Shown: positions 14,160 through 21,902 of the stretch, in pieces
Layout of the letters: every line of letters starts with the position of its first letter
How positions within the stretch are numbered: the stretch's first letter is position 1
Assembly (NCBI GenBank): GCA_026985615.1
Contig: JALSQD010000082.1
Location: 1-24,643 of the forward strand
DNA: 24,643 nucleotides
Direction of reading: 5' to 3'
DNA from: Thermaceae bacterium
Lineage (GTDB): Bacteria > Deinococcota > Deinococci > Deinococcales > Marinithermaceae
The notes under the pieces: model-generated
The model's input: only the letters and a program-made list of their open reading frames with translations
The model's database searches: none
What the model was told of the DNA's origin: nothing
Program-made: the position numbers and the translations under genes

Positions 14160-14942
14160 ATGGTTCCCGATCTCGCACGCGTGCCAGGTGTGCTGGGGCG
14201 CATCGCGCGCCGGCGGTACGAGCGTTTGCGCGAGGCTCCGCTGGAGCCGGCCGATGTCGGGGAGATGCCTGCGGTGCCCAGCTTTTACGAGGCGCTGGAA
14301 GCGCCCGGCCTGTCGGTGATCGCCGAGGTCAAGCGCAAAAGCCCGTCCGAGGGGGTCATCGCCGACCTCGACACTGCCGCGGTGGCCCGGGCCTACGCGC
14401 GCGGAGGCGCACGGGCGGTGAGCGTGCTGACCGAGCCCGACTTCTTCGCGGGCTCGAGCGAGGACCTGCGCCGGGTGCGCGAAGCGGTCGGGCTGCCAAT
14501 CTTGCGCAAGGACTTCGTGGTCCATCCGCAGCAGATCTGGGAGGCGCGGGCGCTGGGCGCCTCGGCGGTGCTGCTGATCGTTGCGGTGCTGGGTCCGCTG
14601 GTGGAGGACTACCTGTGGGAGGCCGAGAAGGCCGGGCTCGACGCCCTGGTGGAGGTGCACGACGAAGCCGAGGCCGACCTCGCCCTCGCTGCGGGCGCCC
14701 GCATCGTGGGCGTGAACAACCGCGACCTGACGAGCCTGGCCGTCGACCTGGAGACGGCGCCGCGGGTGGCCGCCTACCTGCGCGCACGGGGCTACGCCGG
14801 CCTCTTGGTGGCCGAGTCGGGCTACTCGAGCGCCGAGGAGCTGGCGATGCTGCGGTCCCGCTTCGACGCCGTGCTCATTGGAAGTTCGCTCGCCCGGCAG
14901 TGCGATCCCGAGGCGGGCTTGCGCGCTCTACTCCGCTTCTGA
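14160..14942 (+). CDS. trpC: Indole-3-glycerol-phosphate synthase
   Basis: The enzyme closes the indole ring in tryptophan synthesis, turning CdRP into indole-3-glycerol phosphate. This is a stand-alone TIM barrel (260 aa) with the full signature: VIAEVKRKSPS (E56, K58) at 53-63, LRKDFV with catalytic K117, LVEVHDE with E165, GVNNRDL (N186, R188), AESGY (219-222) and IGSSL (240-244). There is no fused TrpF domain. No other trp gene is near; the upstream neighbour is the AroE-like protein. The trp genes appear to be scattered in this organism. Transcription may start at the promoter overlapping the upstream stop or read through from the preceding gene. Confidence 0.96.
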   Translation: MVPDLARVPGVLGRIARRRYERLREAPLEPADVGEMPAVPSFYEALEAPGLSVIAEVKRKSPSEGVIADLDTAAVARAYARGGARAVSVLTEPDFFAGSSEDLRRVREAVGLPILRKDFVVHPQQIWEARALGASAVLLIVAVLGPLVEDYLWEAEKAGLDALVEVHDEAEADLALAAGARIVGVNNRDLTSLAVDLETAPRVAAYLRARGYAGLLVAESGYSSAEELAMLRSRFDAVLIGSSLARQCDPEAGLRALLRF

Positions 14943-14972
14943 CCGCCTTCCCGTTTCCGACCCTGACAAATA

Positions 14973-14998
14973 TGACGTTTTTGCGTCAGCGACTGCAA
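14973..14998. promoter_or_regulatory. Candidate operator upstream of the livG promoter
   Basis: The inverted repeat TGACG-TTTTTG-CGTCA (14973-14988) overlaps TTGC...GCAA (14981-14998). This cluster ends 6 bp before the -35 box. It also contains the left copy of the 11-bp direct repeat listed separately. The bound factor is unknown. Confidence 0.4.
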
Positions 14999-15055
14999 TA
15001 AGCGTTGACAACTTGGTTTGGGGTCGGTATACTCGCCGCAAACGGTCAGCGAGTG
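14985..15055. repeat. 11-bp direct repeat flanking the livG promoter
   Basis: GTCAGCGACTG (14985-14995) and GTCAGCGAGTG (15045-15055) match at 10 of 11 positions and are offset by exactly 60 bp. One copy is upstream of the -35 and the other is in the leader just before the RBS. Such paired sites on nearly the same helix face suit a looping regulator, but this is inference. Confidence 0.5.
15005..15033 (+). promoter_or_regulatory. Near-consensus sigma-70/SigA promoter of the liv-type operon
   Basis: TTGACA (15005-15010), a 17-bp spacer and TATACT (15028-15033). This is the best promoter in the window. Transcription should start near 15040, giving a leader of about 30 nt with GGGAGG (15058-15063) before the TTG start. 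Confidence 0.85.
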
Positions 15056-15069
15056 TTGGGGAGGCGGAC

Positions 15070-15831
15070 TTGGCGCAGCTATCTGTACAAAACGTTACCT
15101 TGAGTTTTGGCGGCATCAACGCACTGAACGGTGTGGACGTAGTGGTCGAGCCCGGCGAGCTGGTCTCGATCATCGGCCCCAACGGCGCCGGCAAGACGAG
15201 CCTGCTCAACTGTATCTCTGGCTTCTATCACCCCACCCACGGGCGCATCGAGTTCGAAGGGCACGACTTGACCCACGCCTCGCCCCACGCGGTGACGGGC
15301 TACGGGATCGCGCGCGCCTTTCAGAACATCGAGCTCTTCGGGGGGATGACGGTGCTGGAGAACCTCATGCTGGCCCGTCATACCTATCTGCACTACGGCA
15401 TCGGCGCCGCCTCGGTCTACTACGGGGCGGCGCAGCGTTTGGAGGTGGAGAACCGCCGGGTTGTCGAGGACGTAATCGACTTCATGGAGCTCGAGCCCTA
15501 CCGCAAGTCGCTCGTCGCCAACCTGCCCTACGGCGTGCGCAAGCGGGTGGAGGTGGCGCGGGCGCTCTCGCTCGAGCCCAAGCTGCTGCTGCTCGACGAG
15601 CCGATGGCGGGGATGACGCTCGAGGAGAAGGAGGACATGGTCCGCTTCATTCTCGACATTCAGGCGGAGCGCGAGACCACGGTGATCCTCATCGAGCACG
15701 ACCTGGGGGTCGTGATGGACATCTCCGACCGCGTCTACGTCCTCGACTTCGGGATGGTCATCGCCTCGGGCAAGCCCGAGGACGTGGCCGACGACCCGGC
15801 TGTGATCGAGGCCTACGTGGGGGGTGCGTGA
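15070..15831 (+). CDS. livG: ABC transporter ATPase, LivG type
   Basis: One of two ATPases that power a branched-chain/hydrophobic amino acid uptake (HAAT) family importer. Motifs: Walker A GPNGAGKT (36-43), Q-loop Q85 (AFQNIELF), signature LPYGVRKR (152-159, a variant of LSYGxQR), Walker B LLLLDEP (172-178) and switch His210 (IEHDLGVV). The protein is 253 aa, the normal LivG size. The TTG at 15070 is chosen as start. It has GGGAGG 6 nt upstream, lies just after the promoter, and begins MAQLSVQNVTLSF as LivG proteins do; longer frames would start before the promoter. The stop overlaps the next ATG as TGATG. Confidence 0.93.
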   Translation: MAQLSVQNVTLSFGGINALNGVDVVVEPGELVSIIGPNGAGKTSLLNCISGFYHPTHGRIEFEGHDLTHASPHAVTGYGIARAFQNIELFGGMTVLENLMLARHTYLHYGIGAASVYYGAAQRLEVENRRVVEDVIDFMELEPYRKSLVANLPYGVRKRVEVARALSLEPKLLLLDEPMAGMTLEEKEDMVRFILDIQAERETTVILIEHDLGVVMDISDRVYVLDFGMVIASGKPEDVADDPAVIEAYVGGA

Positions 15832-17774
15832 TGGCGATCCTGCGGCCCGATCCCTCGCTCAAGCGCTACACTCTGCCGCAGCTCTTGCGTTTGCGCGCCG
15901 AGAAGGAGGGCGAGCGCGTCGCCTTGCGCGAGAAGGACTACGGCATCTGGAACGAGGTCACCTACGCCGAGTACTATGAGCACGTCCGCGACTTCGCCCA
16001 CGGCCTGCTCGAGCTCGGCTACGAGCCCGGCGAGAAGTTCGCCATCATCGCCGAGAACATCCCCGAGTGGGTCTACGCCGAGCTGGCGGTGCAGGGGCTC
16101 GGCGGCGTCTCGGTGGGCATCTACCCCTCCTCGGTGCCCCCCGAGGTGGCCTACGTGATGGAGTACGCCGACGTCACCATGGCGCTCGTGCAAGACCAGG
16201 AGCAGGCCGACAAGCTGCTCGAGGTCAAAGACGAGCTGCCGCGGCTGCGGCGCATCATCTACGAGGACCCGCGGGGCATGCGTGGCTACGATGCCGGGCT
16301 TTTCATAAGTTTCGAGGAGGTGCTCGAGCTCGGACGCAAGCACCGCCACGCCTACCCGCGCGCCTACGAGGAGGCGCTCGAGCGCGGCCGCCCCGAGGAT
16401 GTAGCCCACTTCTCGCTCACCTCGGGCACCACGGGCAAGCCCAAGGCGGCGATGCTCACCCACAAGAACCTCATCCACATGGGCGTCGCCCTGCAGGAGA
16501 TCGATCCCATGGAGCCCACCGATGACTACCTCTCCTTCCTGCCGCTGGCCTGGATCGGCGAACAGATGATGACGGTGGGCATGGGGCTCACCGGCGGGTT
16601 CGCGGTCAACTTTCCCGAGGAGGTCTCCACCGCCATGAGCGACCTGGTGGAGATCGGCCCCCACCTGATGTTCAGCCCGCCGCGCGTCTGGGAGGGCATC
16701 CAGAGCCGCATCTGGGTGGACATCAGCGAGTCCTACGCCTTCAACCGCTGGGTCTACCACCAGCTGATGAAGGTGGGCTACAAGGCCGCCGACTACCGCA
16801 TGCACGGCAAGCCCATGCCCCTGGGGCTGCGGCTCGCCTACGCCTTCGCCCACGCGGTGCTCTTCCGGCCGCTCAAGGACCGCCTGGGCTTCTTGCGCCT
16901 CAGGCGCGCCTACACCGGCGGCGCGGCGCTCGGCCCCGACGTCTTCCGCTTCTTCCACGCCATCGGGGTGAACCTCAAGCAGATCTACGGCCAGACCGAG
17001 ATCACCGGCATCGCCTTCGTCCACCGCGACGGCGACGTGCGCTACGACACCGTGGGCGTGCCCATTCCCGGCACCGAGGTCAAGATCAGCGAGGACGGCG
17101 AGATCCTGGCGCGCTCCGACGCCGTCTGCGCTGGCTATTACAAACGTGACGACGCCACCGCCGAGCTGCTCGAGGGCGGCTGGCTGCACTCTGGCGACGC
17201 CGGCTACCTGACCGAAGACGGCCACCTCGTCGTTATCGACCGCCTCTCCGACGTGATGCACACCGCCGCGGGCGAGATGTTCAGCCCGCAGTTCCTCGAG
17301 AACAAGCTCAAGTTCAGCCCCTTCATCAAGGAGGCCGTTGTCTACGGCGACCGCCGGCCCTACCTGGCCGCCTTCATCAACATCGACCCGCAGACGGTGG
17401 GCAAGTGGGCCGAGGATCGCGGCCTCGCCTACACCACCTACATGGACCTCTCGAGCAAGCCCGAGGTGGCCGAACTGATCCGGCGCGAGGTCGAGCAGGT
17501 GAACGCCGACCTGCCCGAGGGCCTGCGCATTCGCCGCTTCGTGCTGCTCTTCAAGCTGCTCGACGCCGACGACGATGAGCTAACGCGCACCGGTAAGGTG
17601 CGGCGCAAGTTCGTGGCCGAGCGCTACCACGACTTGGTGGAGGCGCTCTACAGCGACGCTAGCGAAGTGGACGTGCGCGCCGAGTTCAAGTACCAGGACG
17701 GCTCGGTACAGCACGTCGAGGCGCGGGTGCGGGTCATCGACCTGGGCGCGCGGCCCGAGGAGGTGGAGGCGTGA
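15831..17774 (+). CDS. AMP-forming acyl-CoA synthetase (long-chain/bubblegum-like)
   Basis: It activates a carboxylic acid to its CoA thioester through an acyl-adenylate. Adenylate-forming motifs: LTSGTTGKPKAAMLTH (196-211), YGQTEITG (386-393), HSGDAGY (453-459), D470-R471 and the C-terminal catalytic lysine in RTGKVRRK (K589). The size (647 aa) and overall layout fit long-chain or bubblegum-type enzymes. The last 40 residues (after DASEVDVRAEF) form a charged strand-rich extension that I do not recognise from the core family. It is translated in overlap with livG (TGATG) and with livH (GTGA), so it must be made together with the importer. The substrate could be a fatty, branched or aromatic acid; sequence alone does not settle it. 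Confidence 0.9.
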   Translation: MAILRPDPSLKRYTLPQLLRLRAEKEGERVALREKDYGIWNEVTYAEYYEHVRDFAHGLLELGYEPGEKFAIIAENIPEWVYAELAVQGLGGVSVGIYPSSVPPEVAYVMEYADVTMALVQDQEQADKLLEVKDELPRLRRIIYEDPRGMRGYDAGLFISFEEVLELGRKHRHAYPRAYEEALERGRPEDVAHFSLTSGTTGKPKAAMLTHKNLIHMGVALQEIDPMEPTDDYLSFLPLAWIGEQMMTVGMGLTGGFAVNFPEEVSTAMSDLVEIGPHLMFSPPRVWEGIQSRIWVDISESYAFNRWVYHQLMKVGYKAADYRMHGKPMPLGLRLAYAFAHAVLFRPLKDRLGFLRLRRAYTGGAALGPDVFRFFHAIGVNLKQIYGQTEITGIAFVHRDGDVRYDTVGVPIPGTEVKISEDGEILARSDAVCAGYYKRDDATAELLEGGWLHSGDAGYLTEDGHLVVIDRLSDVMHTAAGEMFSPQFLENKLKFSPFIKEAVVYGDRRPYLAAFINIDPQTVGKWAEDRGLAYTTYMDLSSKPEVAELIRREVEQVNADLPEGLRIRRFVLLFKLLDADDDELTRTGKVRRKFVAERYHDLVEALYSDASEVDVRAEFKYQDGSVQHVEARVRVIDLGARPEEVEA

Positions 17775-18664
17775 GCTACTTCTTGCAACTGCTGGTGTCG
17801 GGCATCGTCGTCGGCTCCATCTACGCCCTGGCGGCGCTCGGCTTCGTGCTCATCTACAAGGCCAGCCGCGTCATCAACTTCGCCCACGGCCACTTCATCG
17901 CCATCGGCGCCTTCACCGCCTACGCCCTGGCGGTGGACTTTGGCGTCAACATCTGGATCGCGGCGCTGGTGGTGCTCGTCTTCACCGCGATCGTGGCCTA
18001 CTTTACCGAGCGCGTCTTCCTCAAGCCGCTCGTGGGCCAGCCGATCATCAGCGTCATCATGGTGACCATCGGCCTGGCCTCGGTCTTCGGCGGCCTGATC
18101 CACCTCACCCCCTACGGCTCCGGCAACTTCTCGCTGCCCGCCTTCCTGCCCGAGGGCGGCGTGACCTTCTGGGGCATCAGCGTGAGTTACCCGCAACTGC
18201 TGGCGGTGCTCTTCACCGCCGTCTTCCTGGTGGCCTTCGCCTGGTTCTTCCAGCGCTCGACCATCGGCATCGCCATGCGCGCGGTGGCCGACGACCAGAT
18301 GGCCTCGATGAGCCTGGGCGTCTCGGTGGAGAAGGTCTTCGCCCTGGCCTGGGCCGCGGCTGGCATCACCGCGGCGGCCTCGGGGCTCATCGTCGGGGCG
18401 ATCTCGGGCCTCAACCTCGAGGGACTCGTGGGAATCGGCCTCAAGGTCTTCCCGGTGGTGATCCTGGGCGGGCTCGACTCGATCCCGGGCGCGGTGGTGG
18501 GCGGCATCATCATCGGCATCCTCGAGAACCTGGCCGCCGGCTACCTCGACGCCTACATTCCCGGCGGCGGCACGGGCGACGTATTCCCGTTCCTGGTGCT
18601 GCTGCTCGTGCTCTGGTTCAAGCCTCACGGTCTCTTCGGCACCGAGGAGATCGAGCGTGTATAG
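17771..18664 (+). CDS. livH: ABC transporter permease, LivH type
   Basis: Inner-membrane permease of the HAAT importer, 297 aa with about eight hydrophobic segments starting SGIVVGSIYALAALGFVLIY. The family stretch RVINFAHGHFIAIGAF (about 32-47) and the cytoplasmic EAA-like region GIAMRAVADDQMASMSLGVSVEKVFALAW (about 164-195) are present, as is the closing KVFPVVILGGLDSIPGAVVGG. The GTG start overlaps the synthetase stop (GTGA), with GGAGG-like purines upstream. The stop TAG overlaps the RBS of livM. Confidence 0.94.
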   Translation: MSYFLQLLVSGIVVGSIYALAALGFVLIYKASRVINFAHGHFIAIGAFTAYALAVDFGVNIWIAALVVLVFTAIVAYFTERVFLKPLVGQPIISVIMVTIGLASVFGGLIHLTPYGSGNFSLPAFLPEGGVTFWGISVSYPQLLAVLFTAVFLVAFAWFFQRSTIGIAMRAVADDQMASMSLGVSVEKVFALAWAAAGITAAASGLIVGAISGLNLEGLVGIGLKVFPVVILGGLDSIPGAVVGGIIIGILENLAAGYLDAYIPGGGTGDVFPFLVLLLVLWFKPHGLFGTEEIERV

Positions 18665-18672
18665 GAGGCGGC

Positions 18673-19734
18673 ATGCGTAATCCCTGGACGCGTACCGGCA
18701 ACTACAAGACGAGCTACAAGCAGGACACCACCATCTTCACCACATACAGCGAACAGGCGAGCCTCATCGTCTTCCTGGTGGGCATGCTGGTGCTGCCGCA
18801 GTTCCTCAGCCGCCACAGCATGCAGATCCTCGACCTGATCCTCATCTACGCGCTCGCGGTGCTGGGACTCAACATCATCACCGGCTACGCCGGGCTCATC
18901 AACATCGGCCACGCCGCCTTCCTGGGCGTGGGGGCGTACACCGCGGCACTGGTGAGCCCCTACCTGCCCTTCTGGGCGGTGCTGCCGGTCTCGGGTCTGG
19001 TCGCGGCGCTCGCGGGTGCGGTGGTGGGCATTCCCGCTCTGCGCATCAAGCACCTCTACCTGGCGATCGCCACGCTGGCCTTCCAGATCATCTTCGAGTG
19101 GGGGGTGGGGCACTCCCCGGCGCTCGAGCAGGGTGGCGCCATGGCCATGCCGCGGGTCGTTTTCCTGGGCTACAAGGTCGGCTTCAAGAACCACCATTAC
19201 TTCTGGTACTACGTCATCTTCGTGGTGCTCGTGTTGCTGGCCTTCGCCTTCCGCAACCTGCTGCGCACCCGCTGGGGGCGCGCGCTGGTGGCTGTGCGCG
19301 ACAACGACCGCGCCGCCGACGCCATGGGCATGGACCCGGGTAAGACCAAGGTCTTCGCCTTCGCGCTGGGGGCCTTCTACGCCGGCGTGGCGGGGGCGCT
19401 CTATGCCTACTGGTCGCGCGCGGTGGTCATCGAGGACTACTCCCTGGCCATCTCGATCAAGTTCCTGGCTATGGCCATCGTGGGCGGGCTGGGTACGCTC
19501 GTGGGCAGCTTCTTCGGCCCGGCCTTCCTGGAGCTTCTGGACATCAACATGGAGTCGATCTCGCACCTGATCAAGGCCGTCTACAACCCTCCGGGGGTGG
19601 ACGTGGCCTCGGCGGTGCGGCCGCTGGCCTTCGGCCTCGCCATCGTGCTCTTCCTTATCTTCGAGCCGCGCGGGCTGGCGAACTGGTGGCGGCTGTTGCG
19701 CAGCTACTTCCGCAACTGGCCGTTCAAGTACTAG
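18673..19734 (+). CDS. livM: ABC transporter permease, LivM type
   Basis: Second membrane subunit (353 aa), pairing with LivH. A hydrophilic N terminus of about 25 residues is followed by multiple membrane segments. The family motifs are LGLNIITGYAGLINIGHAAFLGVGAY (about 64-90), the EAA-like loop GRALVAVRDNDRAADAMGMDPGKTKVFAF (about 199-227) and FLAMAIVGGLGTLVGSFFGPAFLE. The ATG has GGAGG 4 nt upstream. A hairpin follows the stop before the binding-protein gene. Confidence 0.94.
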   Translation: MRNPWTRTGNYKTSYKQDTTIFTTYSEQASLIVFLVGMLVLPQFLSRHSMQILDLILIYALAVLGLNIITGYAGLINIGHAAFLGVGAYTAALVSPYLPFWAVLPVSGLVAALAGAVVGIPALRIKHLYLAIATLAFQIIFEWGVGHSPALEQGGAMAMPRVVFLGYKVGFKNHHYFWYYVIFVVLVLLAFAFRNLLRTRWGRALVAVRDNDRAADAMGMDPGKTKVFAFALGAFYAGVAGALYAYWSRAVVIEDYSLAISIKFLAMAIVGGLGTLVGSFFGPAFLELLDINMESISHLIKAVYNPPGVDVASAVRPLAFGLAIVLFLIFEPRGLANWWRLLRSYFRNWPFKY

Positions 19735-19760
19735 GCGATCCGGCGCGCTCGCGCCGTCGC
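19735..19760 (+). other. Intergenic hairpin between livM and the binding-protein gene
   Basis: GCGA (19735-19738) pairs with TCGC (19757-19760) and CGGCGC (19741-19746) with GCGCCG (19751-19756), with a two-base bulge. No U tract follows, so it is unlikely to terminate fully. It may protect or separate the downstream message. Confidence 0.55.
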
Positions 19761-19779
19761 AATAAAGGGAGGTAGGCGT

Positions 19780-20952
19780 ATGAAGAACAAACGGACGTTG
19801 TGGGCATTGGCGGCCGTGCTCGCCATGGGCTTCGCTGCCGCGGAAAAGGTGCACATCATGTGGTCCGGCGCGATCACCGGGCCGACCTCGGATGCGGGCA
19901 AGTACTACGCTCAGGGGATTGAGGACTACTGCAACTACATCAACGACACCGGGTACGTGGCCGGTGTGGAGTTCGTCTGCGAGGTGCGCGACGACCAGTA
20001 CAACAACGCCAACACGCTGCGCAATTTCGAGGAGGCCGTGGACCGGGGCGACCCGATCTTCCTCGGCTACTCCACCGGCGGCACGCTGCAGCTCAAGCCG
20101 CTGATCCAGGAGGTGGGCCTGCCCTTCATCCCCGCTTCCTACCACATTGGCAACATCGATCCGCCGGATAACGATTACATCTTCCTGCCCATCCCCTCGT
20201 ACTCCGAGCAGGTTATCGCGATCCTCGAGTACATCGCCAAGACCACGCCGGGCGCGAAGGTGGCCATGGTGGTCCACCCCTCGCCCTTCGGGCGCGCCCC
20301 GGTGGAAGACGCCAAGAAGGCGGCCGCCGAGCTCGGCATCACCATCGTGGAGGTGCAGGAGGCGAGCAAGAACCTAGACAACACCGCCACCCTCAAGCGC
20401 TTCGAGAACAAGGGCGTGCAGTACATCGTCTACCAGAACGTCGCCGGTCCGGTGGCCACGATGATCAAGGACGCCCAGCGCCTCGGCCTCAACATCAAGC
20501 ACGCCGGCGCGCACTACGCAGGCGGGCCCGACCTGCTGCGCCTGGCCGGCCCCGCGGCCGAGGGCTTCCTCTGGGTCACCTCCTACTACATGCCCGACGA
20601 GGACAACGACGGGGCGCGCTTCGTGAAGGAGCTGGGTGCGAAGTACGGCCGCCCGGCCGACACCATCGAGAGCGTGCACTACCCCTCGGGCATGCTGGCC
20701 GCGGCCGTCGCCATCGAGGCCATCAAGGAGGCCAAGGACGCGGGCAAGAAGATCAGCCCCGAGACCGTCTACGAGGCCTTGCTCAAGATCGACTGGCCCA
20801 ATAAGCTGGCCGTGGGCCCGGTGACCTACAGCAAGGACGACCACGTGGGTGTGGACATGCTGCGCGTGCTCGAGGCGAAGGACGGGCGCTTCGTGCCCAT
20901 CACTGAGCCCTTCAGCTCGCAGCTCTTCCGCAAGGTCCACTACGGCAAGTAA
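19780..20952 (+). CDS. Periplasmic substrate-binding protein of the HAAT (LivJ/K) family
   Basis: The 390-residue receptor for the importer has a Sec signal peptide (MKNKRTLWALAAVLAMGFAAA, cleavage near 21) and no lipobox, so it is soluble in the periplasm. The type I binding-protein fold begins VHIMWSGAITGPTSDAGKYY. Cys51 and Cys67 are placed like the disulfide of LivJ-type proteins. The later core (FLGYSTGGTLQLKPLIQEVGLPFIPASY) matches the family. The ligand-binding residues do not look like the classic leucine-site set to me, so the ligand is open. With an acyl-CoA ligase in the operon, a carboxylic acid is as likely as an amino acid. GGGAGGT lies upstream, and hairpins precede and follow the gene. 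Confidence 0.9.
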   Translation: MKNKRTLWALAAVLAMGFAAAEKVHIMWSGAITGPTSDAGKYYAQGIEDYCNYINDTGYVAGVEFVCEVRDDQYNNANTLRNFEEAVDRGDPIFLGYSTGGTLQLKPLIQEVGLPFIPASYHIGNIDPPDNDYIFLPIPSYSEQVIAILEYIAKTTPGAKVAMVVHPSPFGRAPVEDAKKAAAELGITIVEVQEASKNLDNTATLKRFENKGVQYIVYQNVAGPVATMIKDAQRLGLNIKHAGAHYAGGPDLLRLAGPAAEGFLWVTSYYMPDEDNDGARFVKELGAKYGRPADTIESVHYPSGMLAAAVAIEAIKEAKDAGKKISPETVYEALLKIDWPNKLAVGPVTYSKDDHVGVDMLRVLEAKDGRFVPITEPFSSQLFRKVHYGK

Positions 20953-20960
20953 ACCCCGAC

Positions 20961-20988
20961 GCGGGTGGCGGCCCGGGCTGCCACCCGC
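20961..20988 (+). other. Stable hairpin after the binding-protein gene
   Basis: GCGGGTGGCGGC (20961-20972) pairs with GCTGCCACCCGC (20977-20988) as a 12-bp stem with one G-T pair, loop CCGG. There is no U tract, and livF begins 18 nt later. It probably acts as a 3' stabiliser or partial terminator for the abundant binding-protein message. Confidence 0.6.
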
Positions 20989-21005
20989 TCCCTCCGGAGG
21001 CCGCC

Positions 21006-21830
21006 TTGGCTACGCAAGAACCAGCTCAGGAGCGCAACTGGCTTTTGCGCGTCAACAACATCGAGGTCGTCTACCAGGACATCATCCAGGTGTTGCGCGG
21101 GGTCTCGCTCAACATCCCCGAGGGCCGCATCACCTCGCTCCTCGGCCCCAACGGGGCGGGGAAGACCACCACGCTGCGCGCGATTTCCGGCTTGCTGGTG
21201 CCCGAGGACGGCGCCGTGCGCGACGGTACGATCGTCTACCAGGGGCGCGAGATCCAGAACCTCCCGCCCGAGGAGATCGTGCGCATGGGGATCGTCCAGG
21301 TGCCTGAGGGGCGGCACGTCTTCAAGCACCTGACCATCGAGGAGAACCTGCGGGTGGGCTCAATCACGCGCCGCGACGGCAAGGTGCGCGAGGACCTCGA
21401 GCGCATCTACAGCTACTTCCCGCGTCTGGCCGACCTGCGCCACCGCCTCGCCGGCTACACCAGCGGCGGCGAGCAGCAGATGCTGGCCATCGGGCGGGCA
21501 CTATTGGCCGCGCCCAAGCTGCTCCTGCTCGACGAGCCCAGCCTGGGACTCGCGCCGTTGCTGGTGCGCGAGATCTTCGACATCGTCGCGCGCATCAACG
21601 CCGAGGAGGGCGTGACCGTGCTGGTGGTCGAGCAGAACGCGGCGGTGGCCCTGGGCGTGAGCGACTATGCCTACATCATGGAGCAGGGCAAGATCGTGCT
21701 CGAGGGCGAGGCCGAGGCGCTTTCGGAGAACCCCGACGTCAAGGAGTTCTACCTGGGCATGGCCAAGGCAGGCAGCCGCAAGTCGTTCCGCGACGTCAAG
21801 TCGTACAAGCGTCGCAAACGCTTCATGTAA
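21006..21830 (+). CDS. livF: ABC transporter ATPase, LivF type
   Basis: Second ATPase of the HAAT importer. Motifs: Walker A GPNGAGKT (47-54), Q-loop Q98, EGRHVF (101-106) typical of LivF, signature TSGGEQQM (152-159), Walker B LLLLDEPS (172-179) and VEQN (208-211), where LivF proteins carry Gln in place of the switch His. At 274 aa it is some 35 residues longer than the E. coli protein, owing to a 10-residue N-terminal lead and a basic C-terminal tail (SRKSFRDVKSYKRRKRFM). TTG start with GGAGG 5 nt upstream; the RBS lies in the palindrome CCTCCGGAGG (20991-21000). Confidence 0.93.
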   Translation: MATQEPAQERNWLLRVNNIEVVYQDIIQVLRGVSLNIPEGRITSLLGPNGAGKTTTLRAISGLLVPEDGAVRDGTIVYQGREIQNLPPEEIVRMGIVQVPEGRHVFKHLTIEENLRVGSITRRDGKVREDLERIYSYFPRLADLRHRLAGYTSGGEQQMLAIGRALLAAPKLLLLDEPSLGLAPLLVREIFDIVARINAEEGVTVLVVEQNAAVALGVSDYAYIMEQGKIVLEGEAEALSENPDVKEFYLGMAKAGSRKSFRDVKSYKRRKRFM

Positions 21831-21849
21831 GGGAAAATTCCCCTTTCTT
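21829..21849 (+). terminator. Weak terminator after livF
   Basis: AAGGG (21829-21833) pairs with CCCTT (21841-21845), 7-nt loop, followed by TCTT. The stem is short and its tail overlaps the -35 box of the tRNA promoter. Confidence 0.4.
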
Positions 21850-21876
21850 GACCGCATTTTTCGGCCATGCTACGCT
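21848..21876 (+). promoter_or_regulatory. Promoter of the tRNA operon
   Basis: TTGACC (21848-21853), a 17-bp spacer and TACGCT (21871-21876). The start point would be near 21883, at the base of a leader hairpin before tRNA-Pro. Confidence 0.75.
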
Positions 21877-21881
21877 TAACG

Positions 21882-21902
21882 AGGAAGCCGCCCTGGCTTC
21901 CT
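21882..21902 (+). other. 5' leader hairpin of the tRNA transcript
   Basis: AGGAAGCC (21882-21889) pairs perfectly with GGCTTCCT (21895-21902), loop GCCCT. It lies between the transcription start and the first tRNA and may guide processing. Confidence 0.6.

Noticed and set aside
15018..15830. Upstream extension of the acyl-CoA synthetase frame
   Set aside because: It overlaps livG completely in another frame and has low-complexity Arg/Gly-rich composition; the ATG at 15831 with TGATG overlap is the proper start.
18625..20277. Long minus-strand open frame opposite livM and the binding-protein gene
   Set aside because: It is the complement of two well-supported genes with clear family motifs; its His/Asp/Arg/Val-rich composition is typical of antisense frames in high-GC DNA.
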